DNA of 64,000 nucleotides from Puccinia triticina. Taxonomy: Eukaryota; Basidiomycota; Pucciniomycetes; Pucciniales; Pucciniaceae. The translations under genes and the position numbers were made by a program. Below are positions 1 through 11,016 of the stretch, piece after piece. A model generated the notes under the pieces. It saw only the letters and a list, made by a program, of their open reading frames with translations. It did not search any database and was not told the origin of the DNA. How positions within the stretch are numbered: position 1 is the first letter of the stretch; each line of letters starts with the position of its first letter. Where the stretch lies: NCBI RefSeq assembly GCF_026914185.1, contig NC_070567.1:3250001-3314000 (forward strand), read 5' to 3'.

Positions 1-1589
1 ATGGGAAGAGAAAGGGCTTGCTAAACTGGCGTGATGCCACTTCTTAATGGAAATACTATGCTCTTCATATCCAAACAGGGGGAATGATCCGGCGTCATTT
101 TGATATTCGAAGGTAGTGTAGAGATTGAGAACAAATAGACTTGTTCCCCCTTGCCAGGCACCTGACACGTACATTGTTGGTACTCGGCGCGAAATCGCGT
201 GCTACACCCCCTGAACCCCTGCGGTCGGTTAAGAACAAGAACGTTGGCAGGTCATCTCTCAAACAGACTCCAGTTTCTCTATTTAGGACCTGACACCAAA
301 ACATCCCTATTCGTCTTCCTTGTAAAGCTAGAATAATAAACTGCGCGTCGACATGAACGTACAAGGCTGTGAACAATTGGAAAATTTAAAGTACAACCCT
401 TCGAACCGAACATGGTGGTTGGTATATGTGTCATGAGAGGAGGAGCTTAGTGAATTTTCAAGTTTAAGGTGCGGAGGACCTGGAGTAGTTGGGCAAGAGA
501 GAGAATTGGGCACGGCACGGGACATTCGGAGGAAGAAGCTGTGGAAGAGAGTATCCAGTCCCGGTCTTGAATGAAGCAGCATGGGGCAGTAGGAATGAAA
601 GAATTACTACGACTGGCAGGAATTGTCAGCGGGAGAGAATCTAGGATCGAGGAAACTTGAGCATGACTTGCGAGGAGTTTCCAATACCGCTTTTTAAGGG
701 AGGAGGATGATTCGGGAGGCGTCGAATTGCTGCGGCGAGCTGGAATCGTAAGCCTGGGAGGGTCGAATGTCCGGATGAGGGATGTGCGACCTGATGGTTT
801 TATCAATTTCAGATACCTTCGGAGACCGGGAAAGGAAAGGAGTAAATTTTTGATGGTTGCGAAAATGTTGAATCAGGGAATAACGATTAGAGGAGGGCTC
901 GGAAAACTGTAAATCAGGTAAGATGTGTGAGAGTCGACCGATTATGTGTTCGAATCAGATCAAGGCATCGTGAAGATGAACAATAATTATACGATAATTT
1001 GAGTATAGAGAACATAAAAAGGAGCAACAGTCTGAGAGGTATACAATAGGAGTGAGGGAACAATAACGTGTGCGGCGGCGGTGTATTCTGAAGGGTATAA
1101 ATAGAGGCTCTTGATGTGAGGAAATAGAGCAAGGCTCCGGAGTTTCAGGCTCGCTATGGAAGCCTTCAGCAGGGGGAAATGCTGCAGAAATTTCTCCAGG
1201 AACTGGGAAATCTCTGGTTGGGATGCTCGCAGCTATCCCAATATACGCAGGGCGTATCGCAGTGGTACTTTGGTCGAAGTCGGTGACGTTCACTGCAACT
1301 CGGCCTCCGAGTCTCGGGGATTCTGAGAGCAGAACCAGCCCGCCGTGCGCGTCCCAGCGCGCCAGATCTTTTTTGCAGCTTGCTTTCCTGGTATGGCGGA
1401 GTCCTTCACCCGCGCCTGATTGACTACACACTCTCTCTCAGCTGCAAATGGTCCTAAAAACGCGGTCGCGATTGTTGATATTTTTTCGTACATTTCCCTT
1501 GTTCACTTACTCTCCAAATTTTGTTTGATCAGCTGCGCCAGCATCAGGTTGATGTGATGTGCGAGGAGTGAACTGTTGAGCTGTACCTA
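1..1589. other. No recognised gene
   Basis: Several open frames of 60-160 codons exist on both strands, but none carries a recognisable domain or is supported by a paralogous copy in the window. No terminal repeats or target duplications were seen. It may be old transposon debris. Confidence 0.4.
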
Positions 1590-2378
1590 GAGACGCTTCC
1601 GGGCCCGACACGCGCCCACTCGCTAGTTGGTGGGCCGTAGGATTCAATCGCAAAGTCGCTGTGCGTAGTGTCTTTCGTGCTGCCCAGAAGAGCAAGCTGC
1701 ACGCAGCCGAAATTGGTTTCTAGGAATCAAGCAGAAAGACTCCTCGAATCTCCTTCTAGCCCCCCGAGCTTAACACTGGAGACAAACCAGCTACTTAGAC
1801 CGGCGCAACGGTTGCCGGAGAAGAAAATTGATTTACTTTGGGACGAGGGCAGCATTACATCTCGTAGAAACCAAAAAAGGGCACACAATATGGGATAGTG
1901 CACATGGATGATTAAGGTAATATTTTACTATCACGTAGGGTCGATAGCGAAGGAAGTGGAGTAAGAGACCAAAAGAGGAAGAATGCACAAGAGTCTGCAT
2001 AGTTTTTCTGCTTGAATTATTGGCCAACCCGGTTGCGGGATCACTAATCTTGACGATGGGGTAATGAAAAAGGAATGTGGAGTCTTGGAGAGGATGATAA
2101 TTCTGCCGGAGTTCGAGATCAGCGCATTTGTCCGAGAGTGTCGCTCAACTGAAGGTCTGAGGTTCATCAATGTGAAGTGAGAAGTGTTGCCGGAGATCAG
2201 CATGAAAGGGTAAGAGGAGATGATCCGGGGAAGGGCACCTACGGCACCGAAGCAAGTTGTGATCATGTCGCGTGTGCCCTTTACATACAAAGGTGAGGCA
2301 TAGAGAAGATGAAATAGTTAGCTAATGACCTGCTTCTGATGATTTTGGAGGGCGAAGTTTCAAAGATCTTACCGAAAA
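1590..2378 (-). other. Gene A 3' transcribed region with UTR introns
   Basis: This is the downstream part of gene A. Stretches of it align with the 3' region of gene B (4460-5128), of E (42201-42800) and of CD (18055-18574). A GTAAGAT splice donor lies six bases after the stop codon, as in all four genes, and a second donor-like GTAGGTGCC (minus strand, near 2250) matches GTAAGTGCC of CD and GTAAGCGCC of B. The first acceptor appears degraded in A (TTTG where CD and B have CAG). I infer a 3' UTR with several introns; no conserved reading frame is seen across the copies. Confidence 0.5.
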
Positions 2379-2537
2379 TTAGCATCCCCAATTGCCTTGG
2401 TAACCGCTTCCGGAGCCACTGCATGAACATTGTACTCTGTGGCCTTGGCCGCTGTAACAAGTCTTAGGAGCACCCTCAGCAGATGCAAGGAGACAGAAAA
2501 GCATGAAGATGGTTGTAGCACTGGCCAACAGTTTCAT
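2379..2537 (-). CDS. Gene A: small secreted cysteine-rich peptide (52 aa)
   Basis: The frame encodes 52 residues. Residues 5-20 are hydrophobic after MKLL and end in ASAEGA, a typical signal peptide with cleavage expected near residue 20-23. The mature part of about 30 residues is Gly/Ser-rich with cysteines at 27, 37, 39 and 52: C-x9-CxC-x12-C, the last cysteine directly before TAA. Genes B, CD and E share the MKL start, the CxC pair and the terminal cysteine, so the short frame is supported by comparison. Function is unknown; small secreted cysteine-rich proteins of plant-associated fungi are often effector candidates, but nothing here proves that. It is the copy whose coding region and surroundings are least disturbed. 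Confidence 0.6.
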   Translation of the reverse strand: MKLLASATTIFMLFCLLASAEGAPKTCYSGQGHRVQCSCSGSGSGYQGNWGC

Positions 2538-3468
2538 TTTGGAACAGAATGTTCAAACTGGGGATGAAGAAAGTCTGTAGAGGCCTGGTGAACACTTTGA
2601 TTTGGATTGGTGGGAGGTTGGGGGAGGGCCTTGATTGGAGAAGTAGTACTGATTGCAGTCCGAATTGAAATTCTCAGGAATTGTTTTTCTTCGAGAAGCT
2701 CTTGCCTGCAGGTGTTGCACGCTGTCAGATGCTGCCCGTGGTCCCAGGTGGTCCTGTGACCTGTCCCAGATGTCGGGTGTGGACATGCTCCTCACTCCTC
2801 CCACACCTTTTCCCGAATCGCCAGTCCCTCTTCTCAGGCGCGGGCAGGCGCAGCTGAGGGCTTCAACGATTTCCGCGCAAAAATCAACCCCTTTTGTGGT
2901 GTCCAAAACTGAACATCTGCGAAAGTCACAGATACATGAGGGCAGGTGGTTGGCTTGGGTCGGATCGGGGATGCCATGGAATGTAAGAATGCATCATCCG
3001 CAGGTCTGTTCCAACCAGGACAATGATTTAATCCCTCGAGTCTGGGACCGAGTCGAACGGCGGTAGACTACAAGATGCTGCGAATGCCGTCCATATCAGA
3101 CTCTTTTCGCATCTCTATCACGAACGTCCATACGTCTTGACCCTGATTATCCCCGTCAGCTTCCAGGCTCCGCATTCCGGATCGCGGCCAAATGGGCATA
3201 CATCACGGAACGATCGTGATCAGCGCGAATCTCGACGGCCAACTCAAAGCGGCCCTGGGACTGACTCCCAGCATAGTAAGCCCAAGTTTCGAGCCTCTTG
3301 CAGACGATTGGTATACGGTCGCTGACCGCTTTCGATTCCAGAATATCATCGACTCAAACCAGTCTGGTCGACTCGGTCACCAGCGACCTCTACCATCGCT
3401 GCTTCATCCAAAACCTCTCCCGCGCATTTTCGCAGGATTGCTAGCCTCCCTTGAGCCATCTACCAGTC
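2538..3468 (-). other. Gene A upstream region, duplicated at gene CD
   Basis: This stretch aligns with 22662-23723 plus 28775-28983 upstream of gene CD. There the alignment is interrupted by a 400-bp AT-rich insert and by the Copia element, so this copy is the empty site for both. The Copia target ACTCC is seen uninterrupted near 3268. It presumably contains the gene A promoter. The part 3190-3468 has an open frame on the plus strand that is kept in the second copy; its product is not recognised. Confidence 0.6.
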
Positions 3469-4459
3469 GGAGGTATGTCCCAGCTTCTTATTCTAACTCC
3501 CATTCCACCGATTTCCTTTTACTTTTTAGTGACTCGCTGTCGGGAGTAATCGCAGGTCTATCCCAAGGTTATGGACGCACCCGCACTGAAGAAAAAAAGA
3601 CGACTTTGTCCGAGCTGGCTATCAGGAACTTGAGGTGTATGTACTCATTCCCCCAATTTACACCCCCCATTTTCTCTCTTTCTTTGCAAAGATCTCTAAA
3701 CCCTAAACCCAATCGCGAACCATGAACAACAGCGGACAAAACCTTTTCTCACGTATGGCTCACCCTCCCGACACTCAATTCCTCGTCATATCCCCAGCCA
3801 TGGGAGAGGGTCTTTGGACTACCGTCACACTTTACGCGATAAATTGAGATTCAGGGGGACGATCATAGCAGTTCCATTCTTGTAAGCTCTCTCTCCAAAC
3901 TCGCGTTAACCTTCTCGAATTTAAACTTGTAATTGTTTTGGTTTATTCTTGGCAGGTTCAAGTGACCTACAAGAATGGTGCAATTATTGATGGTAAGGTC
4001 GATGATCATCGCTTGGAAACCAACACATCTATCTATCAGAAAATTTCTAGCTGATTCTCTTGAGGCAATCGGGACAACTTTTAACTTCTATTTTCATCCA
4101 ATACGATTGCTTGGGTTGAAAATTTCGAAGTTTTCCAGCTAATTTTCTGCAGGTAAGCTGATTACTTTTCTTATTGCCATAGGATTACTTTGTTTGGTTT
4201 CCTACTTATGAATCTTTTCAGGTGCTGAGATGAAGTTGTTTAAGGGCCATAAGCAATCTAAGGAGCAGTGCATACGTATCCGTGCCTTGGTTTCTAGGTT
4301 TGACTTGCAAGTTGAAAAGAACGATCAGATTCGAAGATATGAAATGATACATTACAAGGGACAGACAGAGATCAGCTGAATGCGATCAGCAATGATTTTG
4401 CTGCTTGTCATGTCTAGATAAGGAAGCCCAGGGGAAGACAAAACTTGCGTAACTCATTC
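3469..4459 (+). other. Block X: split-gene-like segment, copy 1
   Basis: The block has an exon-intron look: pyrimidine tracts ending in TTTTTAG, CCCCAG and TTGGCAG, donors such as GTATGG and GTAAGC, and an ATG at 3722 beginning MNNSGQ. One putative exon reads VTYKNGAII, and near 4222 a run reads MKLFKGHKQSKEQC. Conceptual splicing meets stops early, so this is either a decayed gene or one whose exons I cannot define. An inverted copy lies at 42801-43794. It sits between genes A and B, in opposite orientation to both. Confidence 0.45.
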
Positions 4460-5128
4460 AGGAGTCCAGGAGACGCTTCCAGGCCTGATACTCTCACTTG
4501 ATATTTGGCGGGATCCAATCTTTAATATCGGTGCACATAGCACCCTTTCTCCTGTCCGGAAGACAAACGCGCAACTTAAAACTTTCTCGCCAATTTGTGG
4601 ATCAAGGTTGGTTACAATTTTAATTGACTGGGGAGAAATAGACTCTACTCAAGGAATTTAGCAGATAAACTTCTTTACTCTCCCCAGGACGGAGGCAGCA
4701 GTACAGCTCACACAAAACCGGCAACAAAAAAGACACACAAATTGACAGAGTGCAGATGATTGAGCGGAATGGGTGGGTAGTAAATATTCCACTATCATGC
4801 AGGGCGAATGACTTGTGGAGGCTACTCCTGACAACAGGCAGGCAATAAAAAGAAAAAAGTGGAGGGAATGGTAATCTTGCAGGAGTCCGAGGTCGTCACA
4901 TTTGTCCTCGAGCGTCGCTGAAGGTTGATGAAGGTGAAAAGTACCGGAAATGCGCAATTATCAAGACTGAAAGGAGAGAATCCGGGGAGGGCGCTTACAT
5001 TGCCATTGGCATACCGGGTGCGCCCTTCGCTGAAGTGAGACGTAATCAACAGGGCATGGTTGGCCAAAGGGTCTGCTCATGAAAATTATGGCGCGCTAAG
5101 AGTTTAAATGTGGCAATCTTACTGAATG
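4460..5128 (-). other. Gene B 3' transcribed region with UTR introns
   Basis: After the gene B stop codon comes CATTCA and then the donor GTAAGATT. On the minus strand an acceptor CTTCAG follows, a short exon, then GTAAGCGCC to TTTCAG, and further GT-AG pairs with short exons between. The same boundaries are seen in the E copy at 42201-42800. This copy shows the uninterrupted site (CCA then TGCCC, near 5060) into which Helitron 1 inserted in gene E. Confidence 0.5.
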
Positions 5129-5257
5129 TTAACATCCGCTAGCGGGATCCTGACACGCGCATCCTAACACCACACATCCGGAAGTAGCAGCATAGGCAAA
5201 GGCAAGCTGAAGAAGGAAGAGCACGACAATGGTTGCAGCGCTGGTAAATAGTTTCAT
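5129..5257 (-). CDS. Gene B: small secreted cysteine-rich peptide (42 aa)
   Basis: The frame encodes 42 residues: MKLFTSAAT, a hydrophobic run of about 12 residues, and a cleavage-like AFAYA near residue 23. The mature peptide would be about 19 residues with cysteines at 28, 33, 35 and 42 (C-x4-CxC-x6-C), ending in Cys before TAA. It is closest to gene E, with which it shares upstream, 3' and neighbouring sequence; A and CD form the other subgroup. The ATG was chosen because all four genes start at the same MKL. Function unknown. Confidence 0.58.
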   Translation of the reverse strand: MKLFTSAATIVVLFLLQLAFAYAATSGCVVLGCACQDPASGC

Positions 5258-5704
5258 TTCGTAGTTGAATAGGGCGGAGGATTGAGATTGTAAATGCAGC
5301 TGGTGAAAACTACAAGTGAGGCTTTTGGCGAGTTGGGTGATGATGTGAGCCTCGGATGGGCACTGTGGAGGTTTATAGATGTGGAGAATTTGTCAAGGGC
5401 AGGTCATGAGAGCTGTCAGAGCTCACCAGAGGAAACTCAACAAACACACAAAAAACACACCATGTATATCCCAGCCTCCATGCAGCGGATCACAGAAGCC
5501 GAGAGACAAGACCGATCCTGACCAATCGCGCCCAAAGAGGCCATACGTATTGGAGCCTGACTCCCTGAGTTATTGCAAGTGAATGAACAGGATGGAATGA
5601 ATGAGAGTGAGAGTATACAAAAGAGGCAGTTGCCCGGTCCGACCGGAGCAACCACGGAAGTGCGCCGGAGCACAGCCTGTTGGTTGTTTTCTCACCTGAG
5701 TGTA
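5258..5704 (-). other. Gene B promoter and upstream region
   Basis: The region aligns in inverted orientation with 34067-34513 upstream of gene E. The homology stops at TGTA near 5701-5704, exactly where a 2.46-kb element is inserted in the other copy. Confidence 0.55.
5372..5377 (-). promoter_or_regulatory. TATA box of gene B
   Basis: TATAAA lies about 115 bases upstream of the gene B start codon on the minus strand. Gene E has the same motif at the matching position (34400-34405). Confidence 0.4.
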
Positions 5705-5708
5705 GTTG

Positions 5709-6040
5709 GCATATTCCCTCCTTGAAGGATCGTTCCCGCGCGCGCGGGGGACATCCTTCAAGGGTGTGTTACACCCAACCAGCGGCATGCCAAACTTGCC
5801 AAACATGGCAGTTTGGCTGCCATACCTCGCGCGACTTGAAGTTCGGATTTCGACAAAGTCGGAATCCGACAACATCCCACCTCTCAACCACCCCAACCAG
5901 CCCTTAGGTTAGGTCCTGGGGGGGATATGAAAAAATGTTGACAAGAGGAACGAAGTCGATTGACTTTTGCGAAGTCTGGGTGTAACCTTGAAGGATGTCC
6001 CCCGCGCGCGCGGGAACGATCCTTCAAGGAGGGAATATGC
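5709..6040. repeat. Palindromic repeat element, copy 1
   Basis: Both ends carry the same inverted sequence starting GCATATTCCCTCCTTGAAGG, followed by a GC-rich inner hairpin (CCCGCGCGCGCGGG). The other copy is at 31194-31600. Flanking sequence on both sides is also shared between copies, so the copies arose by duplication of the locus, not by two insertions. Confidence 0.6.
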
Positions 6041-6338
6041 GGACCAGTTGGGTGTGTTTTCTGCGGCAACCCGACCCTGCAAGACCTTAACCCAGGCCGC
6101 CGTCGGGCTGTCGGGGTTTCCAGCCCCACTGTCGGGCGACCGCAAACGGTGACGCACGCCCGACGTGCAGCAGGCCGGGCAGGCCGTCGACAAGCTGCCC
6201 TTGCTCAAACAAATCTCTCCGCGATTCTCCAAAGTAGATTAGCCACTTGCCCTCTGAAAAGACAAGACTTGTGTTAAGTTGGTCTTGTGGGCATCATGAT
6301 CATCCATTTGTTCTCCACAATTGGGTATGCTAAACATT
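6041..6338. other. Intergenic; shared flank to about 6122
   Basis: The first 80 bases match the inverse of 31111-31193; the homology between the two loci ends near 6122. The remainder has a GC-rich start and no recognised gene. Confidence 0.4.
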
Positions 6339-6466
6339 GGAGGACTTCCCGTCAATCTGGGAACCCCTTCCAGACCCAGATCTGAGCCAAATTTCGCAGG
6401 GAAATTTAGGCTTTGAGACTCTGGGAGGCTCTCAGATTGCTCCCAGATTGCGACGGGAAGTCCTCC
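6339..6466. mobile_element. MITE with 15-bp perfect TIR, 3-bp flank ATT
   Basis: GGAGGACTTCCCGTC at the left end is repeated in inverse at the right end; the TIR continues imperfectly with CAATCTGGGA. Both sides are flanked by ATT (6336-6338, 6467-6469), compatible with a PIF/Harbinger-type 3-bp duplication. Length 128 bp, no coding capacity. Confidence 0.6.
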
Positions 6467-6780
6467 ATTTACAGGTAAGCTGGGTCACTTTGGGATCAGA
6501 GTAAGACAAACAAAGTGAACTCGAAGCAAGGGGGAAAGAGTAAAAGCAGCAGGAGAAAGACAAATACAGATAGAAAAAAGTGTAAAACCCGCGGTTGCAG
6601 CCCAAAGTTTGGATATTCAAGGGTTACAGCCCGCGGGTCAACCACTGCAAAGGAGCTAGTTTGGACTGCAAATATCCTACAACCTTGCATCCCGGCTCCG
6701 ACCATTGCCTTTTGATTTGAATTTCCTCGCCTTGCATCACACCTCTTTTGCACTGCCAACAATAAATATCAATACCAGCC
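6467..6780 (+). other. 5' flank of Harbinger fragment
   Basis: No gene seen. The stretch leads into the transposase start at 6781 and may be its 5' UTR. Confidence 0.35.
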
Positions 6781-7433
6781 ATGGATCACCAATCCCTCAT
6801 TGAAAATATCCTCAATTCTCAAGCAGCTATTCTCTCCGGATCAAGGATGATCCAATCGGTCATCTTGGATACAGCAATCATCCTCGCAGAAGAAGACAAA
6901 GAAGACAAACATCAGCCAAAACATGGAGGCTCACAACCAGGTCAATCACCCAACTTACCCCGCAACTTTGAAGCTGGGTATCAACAATTAGTTAAAGACT
7001 ATTTTTCTAACTCAACAACCTACACTGAAGTCTTGTTTCGGCAAAGATTCCAAATGCATAGACCTCTTTTCTTGAAGATTGTACACGATGTCACGGCACA
7101 CGACCAATATTTTGTTCAAAAGAGAAAAAGATTACTTCATCAATTCGAATCCTTGCCTACGGAGGCGCTGCCGATGCAAACGACAAGTATCTTTGCATAT
7201 CTTAAAGTACAGCCCTTGAAAGTCTAGATCAATTTTGCACATTGATTATTGAAATATACAGCAAAGAGTACCTCAGGCACCCAACAGCGGAAGACTTGAG
7301 GCGAATCCTGGCCGTCAACGAAAAATGAGGCTTCCCGGGAATGCTTGGCTCGTTGGACTGCATGCACTGGCCTTGGAAGAACTGCCCGGCTGGTTGGAAA
7401 GGGGTATATCAAGGGAAGGAAAAAGTGTGTAAT
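6781..7433 (+). pseudogene. PIF/Harbinger transposase fragment
   Basis: The first 148 codons (to 7227) contain the segment NFEAGYQQLVKDYF and QMHRPLFLKIV, typical of the 'plant transposon protein' DDE family. After a frameshift the family sequence continues with YLRHPTAEDLRRI, then GSLDCMHWPWKNCPAGW, which includes the first catalytic aspartate. A TGA at 7326-7328 stands where CGA would give the usual NE-x-RGFPG. The gene is cut at 7434 by the LTR of the Gypsy element; the rest of the catalytic core is missing from the window. It is therefore dead. Confidence 0.75.
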
Positions 7434-8048
7434 TGTCAGGGCGCGTCTCTAAAGTGGCGACGCCCTGAATAGAAATAAACAAGTGGTGAGTTCCTGAAGA
7501 GGAAAACACGCTTGACTCAACCGCAATGCGGGAGGAGAAAGCCGCGCCTCCGGTGGAGGGGCTGGTAGAGCTAAGTCGTACCTGAACCTAAGAAGGTTCA
7601 AAGGAGAGAAGCTCTAGCTTACCTAGTAAGGTAGCGAGCGGAAAGAACCGGGAAGAAAGGGAAGTTGGGAACGGCGGAGGTGGAGGCGGAGGCGGAGTCG
7701 AGGGAATCGAGGAGAAGAAGTCTGAAAGGTATGAAAGAAGTTGAGATAACTATAGATAGAGGCCCCAGTCGTTTGTATCAAACAAGGTAGACGGGCGTTG
7801 TAATCTAAAAATAATCTAATGGACCTTTTGTGGGGCGGAGGCCCCAGGTCTCTTATAGCCAAAGATGCTGGCTGCACTTAGGCGTTGTGTCTCCACAACG
7901 TTCTTGTTGAACTAAATCCACGCGTAGAACATTCGCGTGGATTGTACTCACTCGAACTTTGACAACTAAATCCACGCGTGGAACATTCGCGTGGATTGTG
8001 CTCACTTGAGCTCAACAACCCTTGAGTGTTACCCAGCCGGGTATGACA
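7434..8048 (-). repeat. Gypsy 3' LTR (complete)
   Basis: It runs TGTCAGGGCG to GTATGACA. The first 125 bp match the 5' LTR remnant at 17924-18054 closely. It holds a direct repeat of about 55 bp (about 7911-8020) with CCACGCG...CGCGTGG hairpins. Confidence 0.75.
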
Positions 8049-8064
8049 CTCAATGACAATCTAC

Positions 8065-8808
8065 TCAGTTGCGCACGCGCGTGCACTTGTTGTCTTTGGC
8101 GCGTTCTGTGCTCGGAGCGGCACTATGCGCGCCCAGTTCTTCTGTGGTGCGCTCCGTGTCAGCCTTGGCGCTGTCTGGACTAGCCAAGGGCTGAAATTTG
8201 CCCCCACAAAAAAGCACGGCTCTGATAGGAGTTGTGCCGGGGTTGCGTCTCTTTGTGGCGCAAAATTTGCGTAGTAAGAAGTCGGCATTAGCAATGGCCT
8301 CCTTCCAGAGCCACTTATCATGATCTGCCGTTAAACCTTTGAACCTTGTCAGGTAAAGACGACAATCCTGTCCTTGGACACGAGTCATCTTCTCGTCCAA
8401 GATTTGAAAGGCAACTTCATCCAAATCTGGTTCTGATAGCGTCTCAGGTACCACGGGAGGCGGAGCTACCCGTTTATCTCCTGGGACCACATATTTTTTC
8501 AGTAGGCTAACAGGGAACGTGGGGTGCTTGAGGTCATAGCCCTCTGTTAGTATAACCTCTACTGCATTCCGCCTGTGGAGAGCTTTCACAAAGAAGGGAC
8601 CCACAAACAAGTCTTTCAGCTTGCGATTGCCCCCCAAGTTCTGAAAATTAACGGTTGATACTAAGACACGGTCACCAACCCTTATGTCATGGTCGCGATG
8701 GGTCTTGTCCCAGCGTTCCTTGTTGTACGCGACGGCCTCATTCAAGCAGTTGCTTGCCTGCTTCTCCGCCCTGAGCATCATTTCTTGGAAGCGCTCGGCT
8801 GAAGGGTG
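8065..8808 (-). pseudogene. Gypsy integrase C-terminus and chromodomain
   Basis: The frame continues from the integrase above after a TAA (8809-8811). It contains WDKTHRDHDIRVGDRVLVST, the GPF/Y-type module GPFFVKALHRRNAVEV, and a chromodomain-like end (VAFQILDEKM, YLTRFKGL, DKWLWKEA). The chromodomain places the element among chromoviruses, whose integrases use it to target chromatin. Confidence 0.8.
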
Positions 8809-10128
8809 TTATGTCACCGCCTTGCTGAGCACTTGATCACGCGGCATATGCGGGATCCAGCCGCGTTCAAGCTCGAAAGGTGTTTTACCGGTACTCGCGT
8901 GTATGCTAGAGTTGTAAGCGTATTCTAGCGCAGGTAGCAGGGAGACCCAATCATGAGTGTACCCTTTGCTATCCTTGAATTGAAGGCCAAACGCGCAATA
9001 CCTTCGAATCATATCTTCTAGCGTCTGAATCATCCGTTCTGCCAGGCCATCGGTCTGTGGATGATAGGCCATGGAAAAAGACAACTTAGTTCCTACCAGT
9101 TGGAACAGGCTTTGCCAAAACTCTGAAGTAAATTTTGGGTTGCGGTCCGTAATTATTACCTTTGGACATCCGACATCATGGATGATGTTATTCCAGAAGA
9201 TGAGAGCCACATCCAGGGCGGTATTGTCCTTGTAACACGGCAAGAACCGTGCTCGCTTGGAGAACCTGTCAACGACTACAAGAACTGCATTGAAACTGTC
9301 CTTTCCTCCAGCAGGCAGTGCTGTTACAAAGTCCATCTTGATAACTTCCCAGAGCTGCTTGGGTTCCTTGATGGACTGGAGGAGCCCAAACCTCTTGCCT
9401 GTGGCCCGATTTGCTTTTTGACAGTGATCGCAACTGGAGCAGTACTGCTCAACCCTAACGGTCCATCCCGGCCACCACACTAAGACTCGCAACCTCTCCA
9501 CCGTGCGGTCTTTGGAAAAGTGGCCGGCGGCAATGTTATCATGACATTCATGCAGCATTGTTTGTATATGGTCCTCGTCGACTAACACCAGTGCACAGTG
9601 ATTTCCGGTGCGGTGATACAGCAAACCGTCCAAAAGTATAAAACGGCCTGCGCTGAAATTTGCCTTCCAGGGTTCCTCTAGCTGGGCTACTAAATCCTGT
9701 TGCGTGTGCTTTGAGCGCAGTATTCCTACTAGAGCCGCCGTGTTACGATTACCTTCATAGCTACGTTCCACGGAGTCCCAGAATTCATTGGACAGACCGC
9801 TTACACTAATAGCCATTATTGGCACCTCCCTAGGGGAGTCCTCCTCGTCTGCCGCGGGATTGTCTTTGTCATTAGGAAGGGCCCATCGCGACAGCCCGTC
9901 GGCGTTCTTATGGACCAAGCCATCCCGGTGTATGATAGTCATAGAGCCTCGCCATTCCTGGATGGAGATCTGCCAGCGCATCATATGGCGGCTAGGCGTT
10001 TTCATATTAAGCAACGACTTCAGCGCGACACAATCTGTGATGGCGGTGAAAACACATCCATCCAGATAGTAGTACAGCTTTTCTAGGGCCCAAACAAGAC
10101 ATAAGCACTCAAGCTGTGAGGCACCATA
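8809..10128 (-). pseudogene. Gypsy RNase H end and integrase
   Basis: The first part finishes RNase H ([20 protein letters not shown]). The integrase follows with an HHCC finger (HECHDN...HF...CSSCDHC) and the DDE core: [19 protein letters not shown] and DGLAERMIQ. All three acidic residues are present. The frame ends in TAA at 8809-8811; CAA would keep it open into the chromodomain. It is in frame with the RT segment across a TGA at 10129-10131, where CGA would give the usual KRYGA. Confidence 0.85.
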
Positions 10129-11016
10129 TCACTTCTCCGATTCTTTCAACTGCCGAGATATAAAGAAAATAGGGCCTTCCTGCTCCTGGTCTCCAATCAA
10201 TTGGATTTGATGCAGGGCTGCGCCTATGCCCTCCATACAAGCGTCTACATACAGTATGAAAGGCCGTTTAGGATCAGGGTGAAAAAGCAGGGGTGCTGTG
10301 GTCAGTGCTACCCGCAGTGCTTTATAAGCCTCGATCCTCTCCAGGGTCATCTCAAAAGCAGCGTTAGGGCTGCAGATCTTATACAAGCAGGAAGCCATGC
10401 GGTTGAAATCCTTGATATGCAACCGGTAGTAGCCCGCAAATCCAAGGAAGGACTGTAGCTCTTTGATATTGACCGGTATGGGCTTCATCAGTACTGCCGC
10501 CACCCGGTGTTGATCAATGCCAAGGGAGAGACCATTCACAATATGGCCCAGAGCTTTCAATTCTGAAAACCCAAACAAGCACTTGGTGAGAGAGATCTTC
10601 ATCCCCATGCAAATAACACGCTGGAGGATAATGCGAAGCTTTGCCACATGCTCTTCCCATGTATCCGTAAATACTATGATGTTGTAAATATAGATGATTA
10701 ACCAGAGTTCACTCAATTCCAGCCGGAATTCGGTGTCCATCATGCGCTGGAAATGTGATGGCGCATTTTTGATCCCAAACGGCATGCGGAGATACTCGTG
10801 GATCCCCATGTGTGATATAATGCGTAGGAACTGCCTGCTGTTCTCGCTGACTGTGTTCTGATGAAATCCCTTGAGGACATCCATGCACGTGATGTATTTT
10901 GCACCGTGCAGTTTAGTCAAAGACTCCGTGATTTTAGGCATGGGATACCGGTCTGGAGTGGTATACATGTTCAGGGCGCAAAAACACCAACAAGCCGTGA
11001 TTTCTCCTTGTTCCAT
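10129..11016 (-). pseudogene. Gypsy reverse transcriptase and RNase H start
   Basis: RT motifs include MPKITESL, LKGFHQ, YLRMPFGIKNAPSHFQRMMD and LGFAGYYR; RNase H starts with YVDACMEGIGAAL. The catalytic box that should read Y-x-DD reads YIYN (10681-10692), so both metal-binding aspartates are lost. A one-base deletion near 10983 separates this frame from the protease frame: the expected VGDFRALN is split into VGVFAP-stop and FCALN. Confidence 0.85.

Noticed and set aside
1931..2290. A 119-codon protein downstream of gene A
   Set aside because: The frame is not kept in the CD, B or E copies of the same region, while splice-like signals are.
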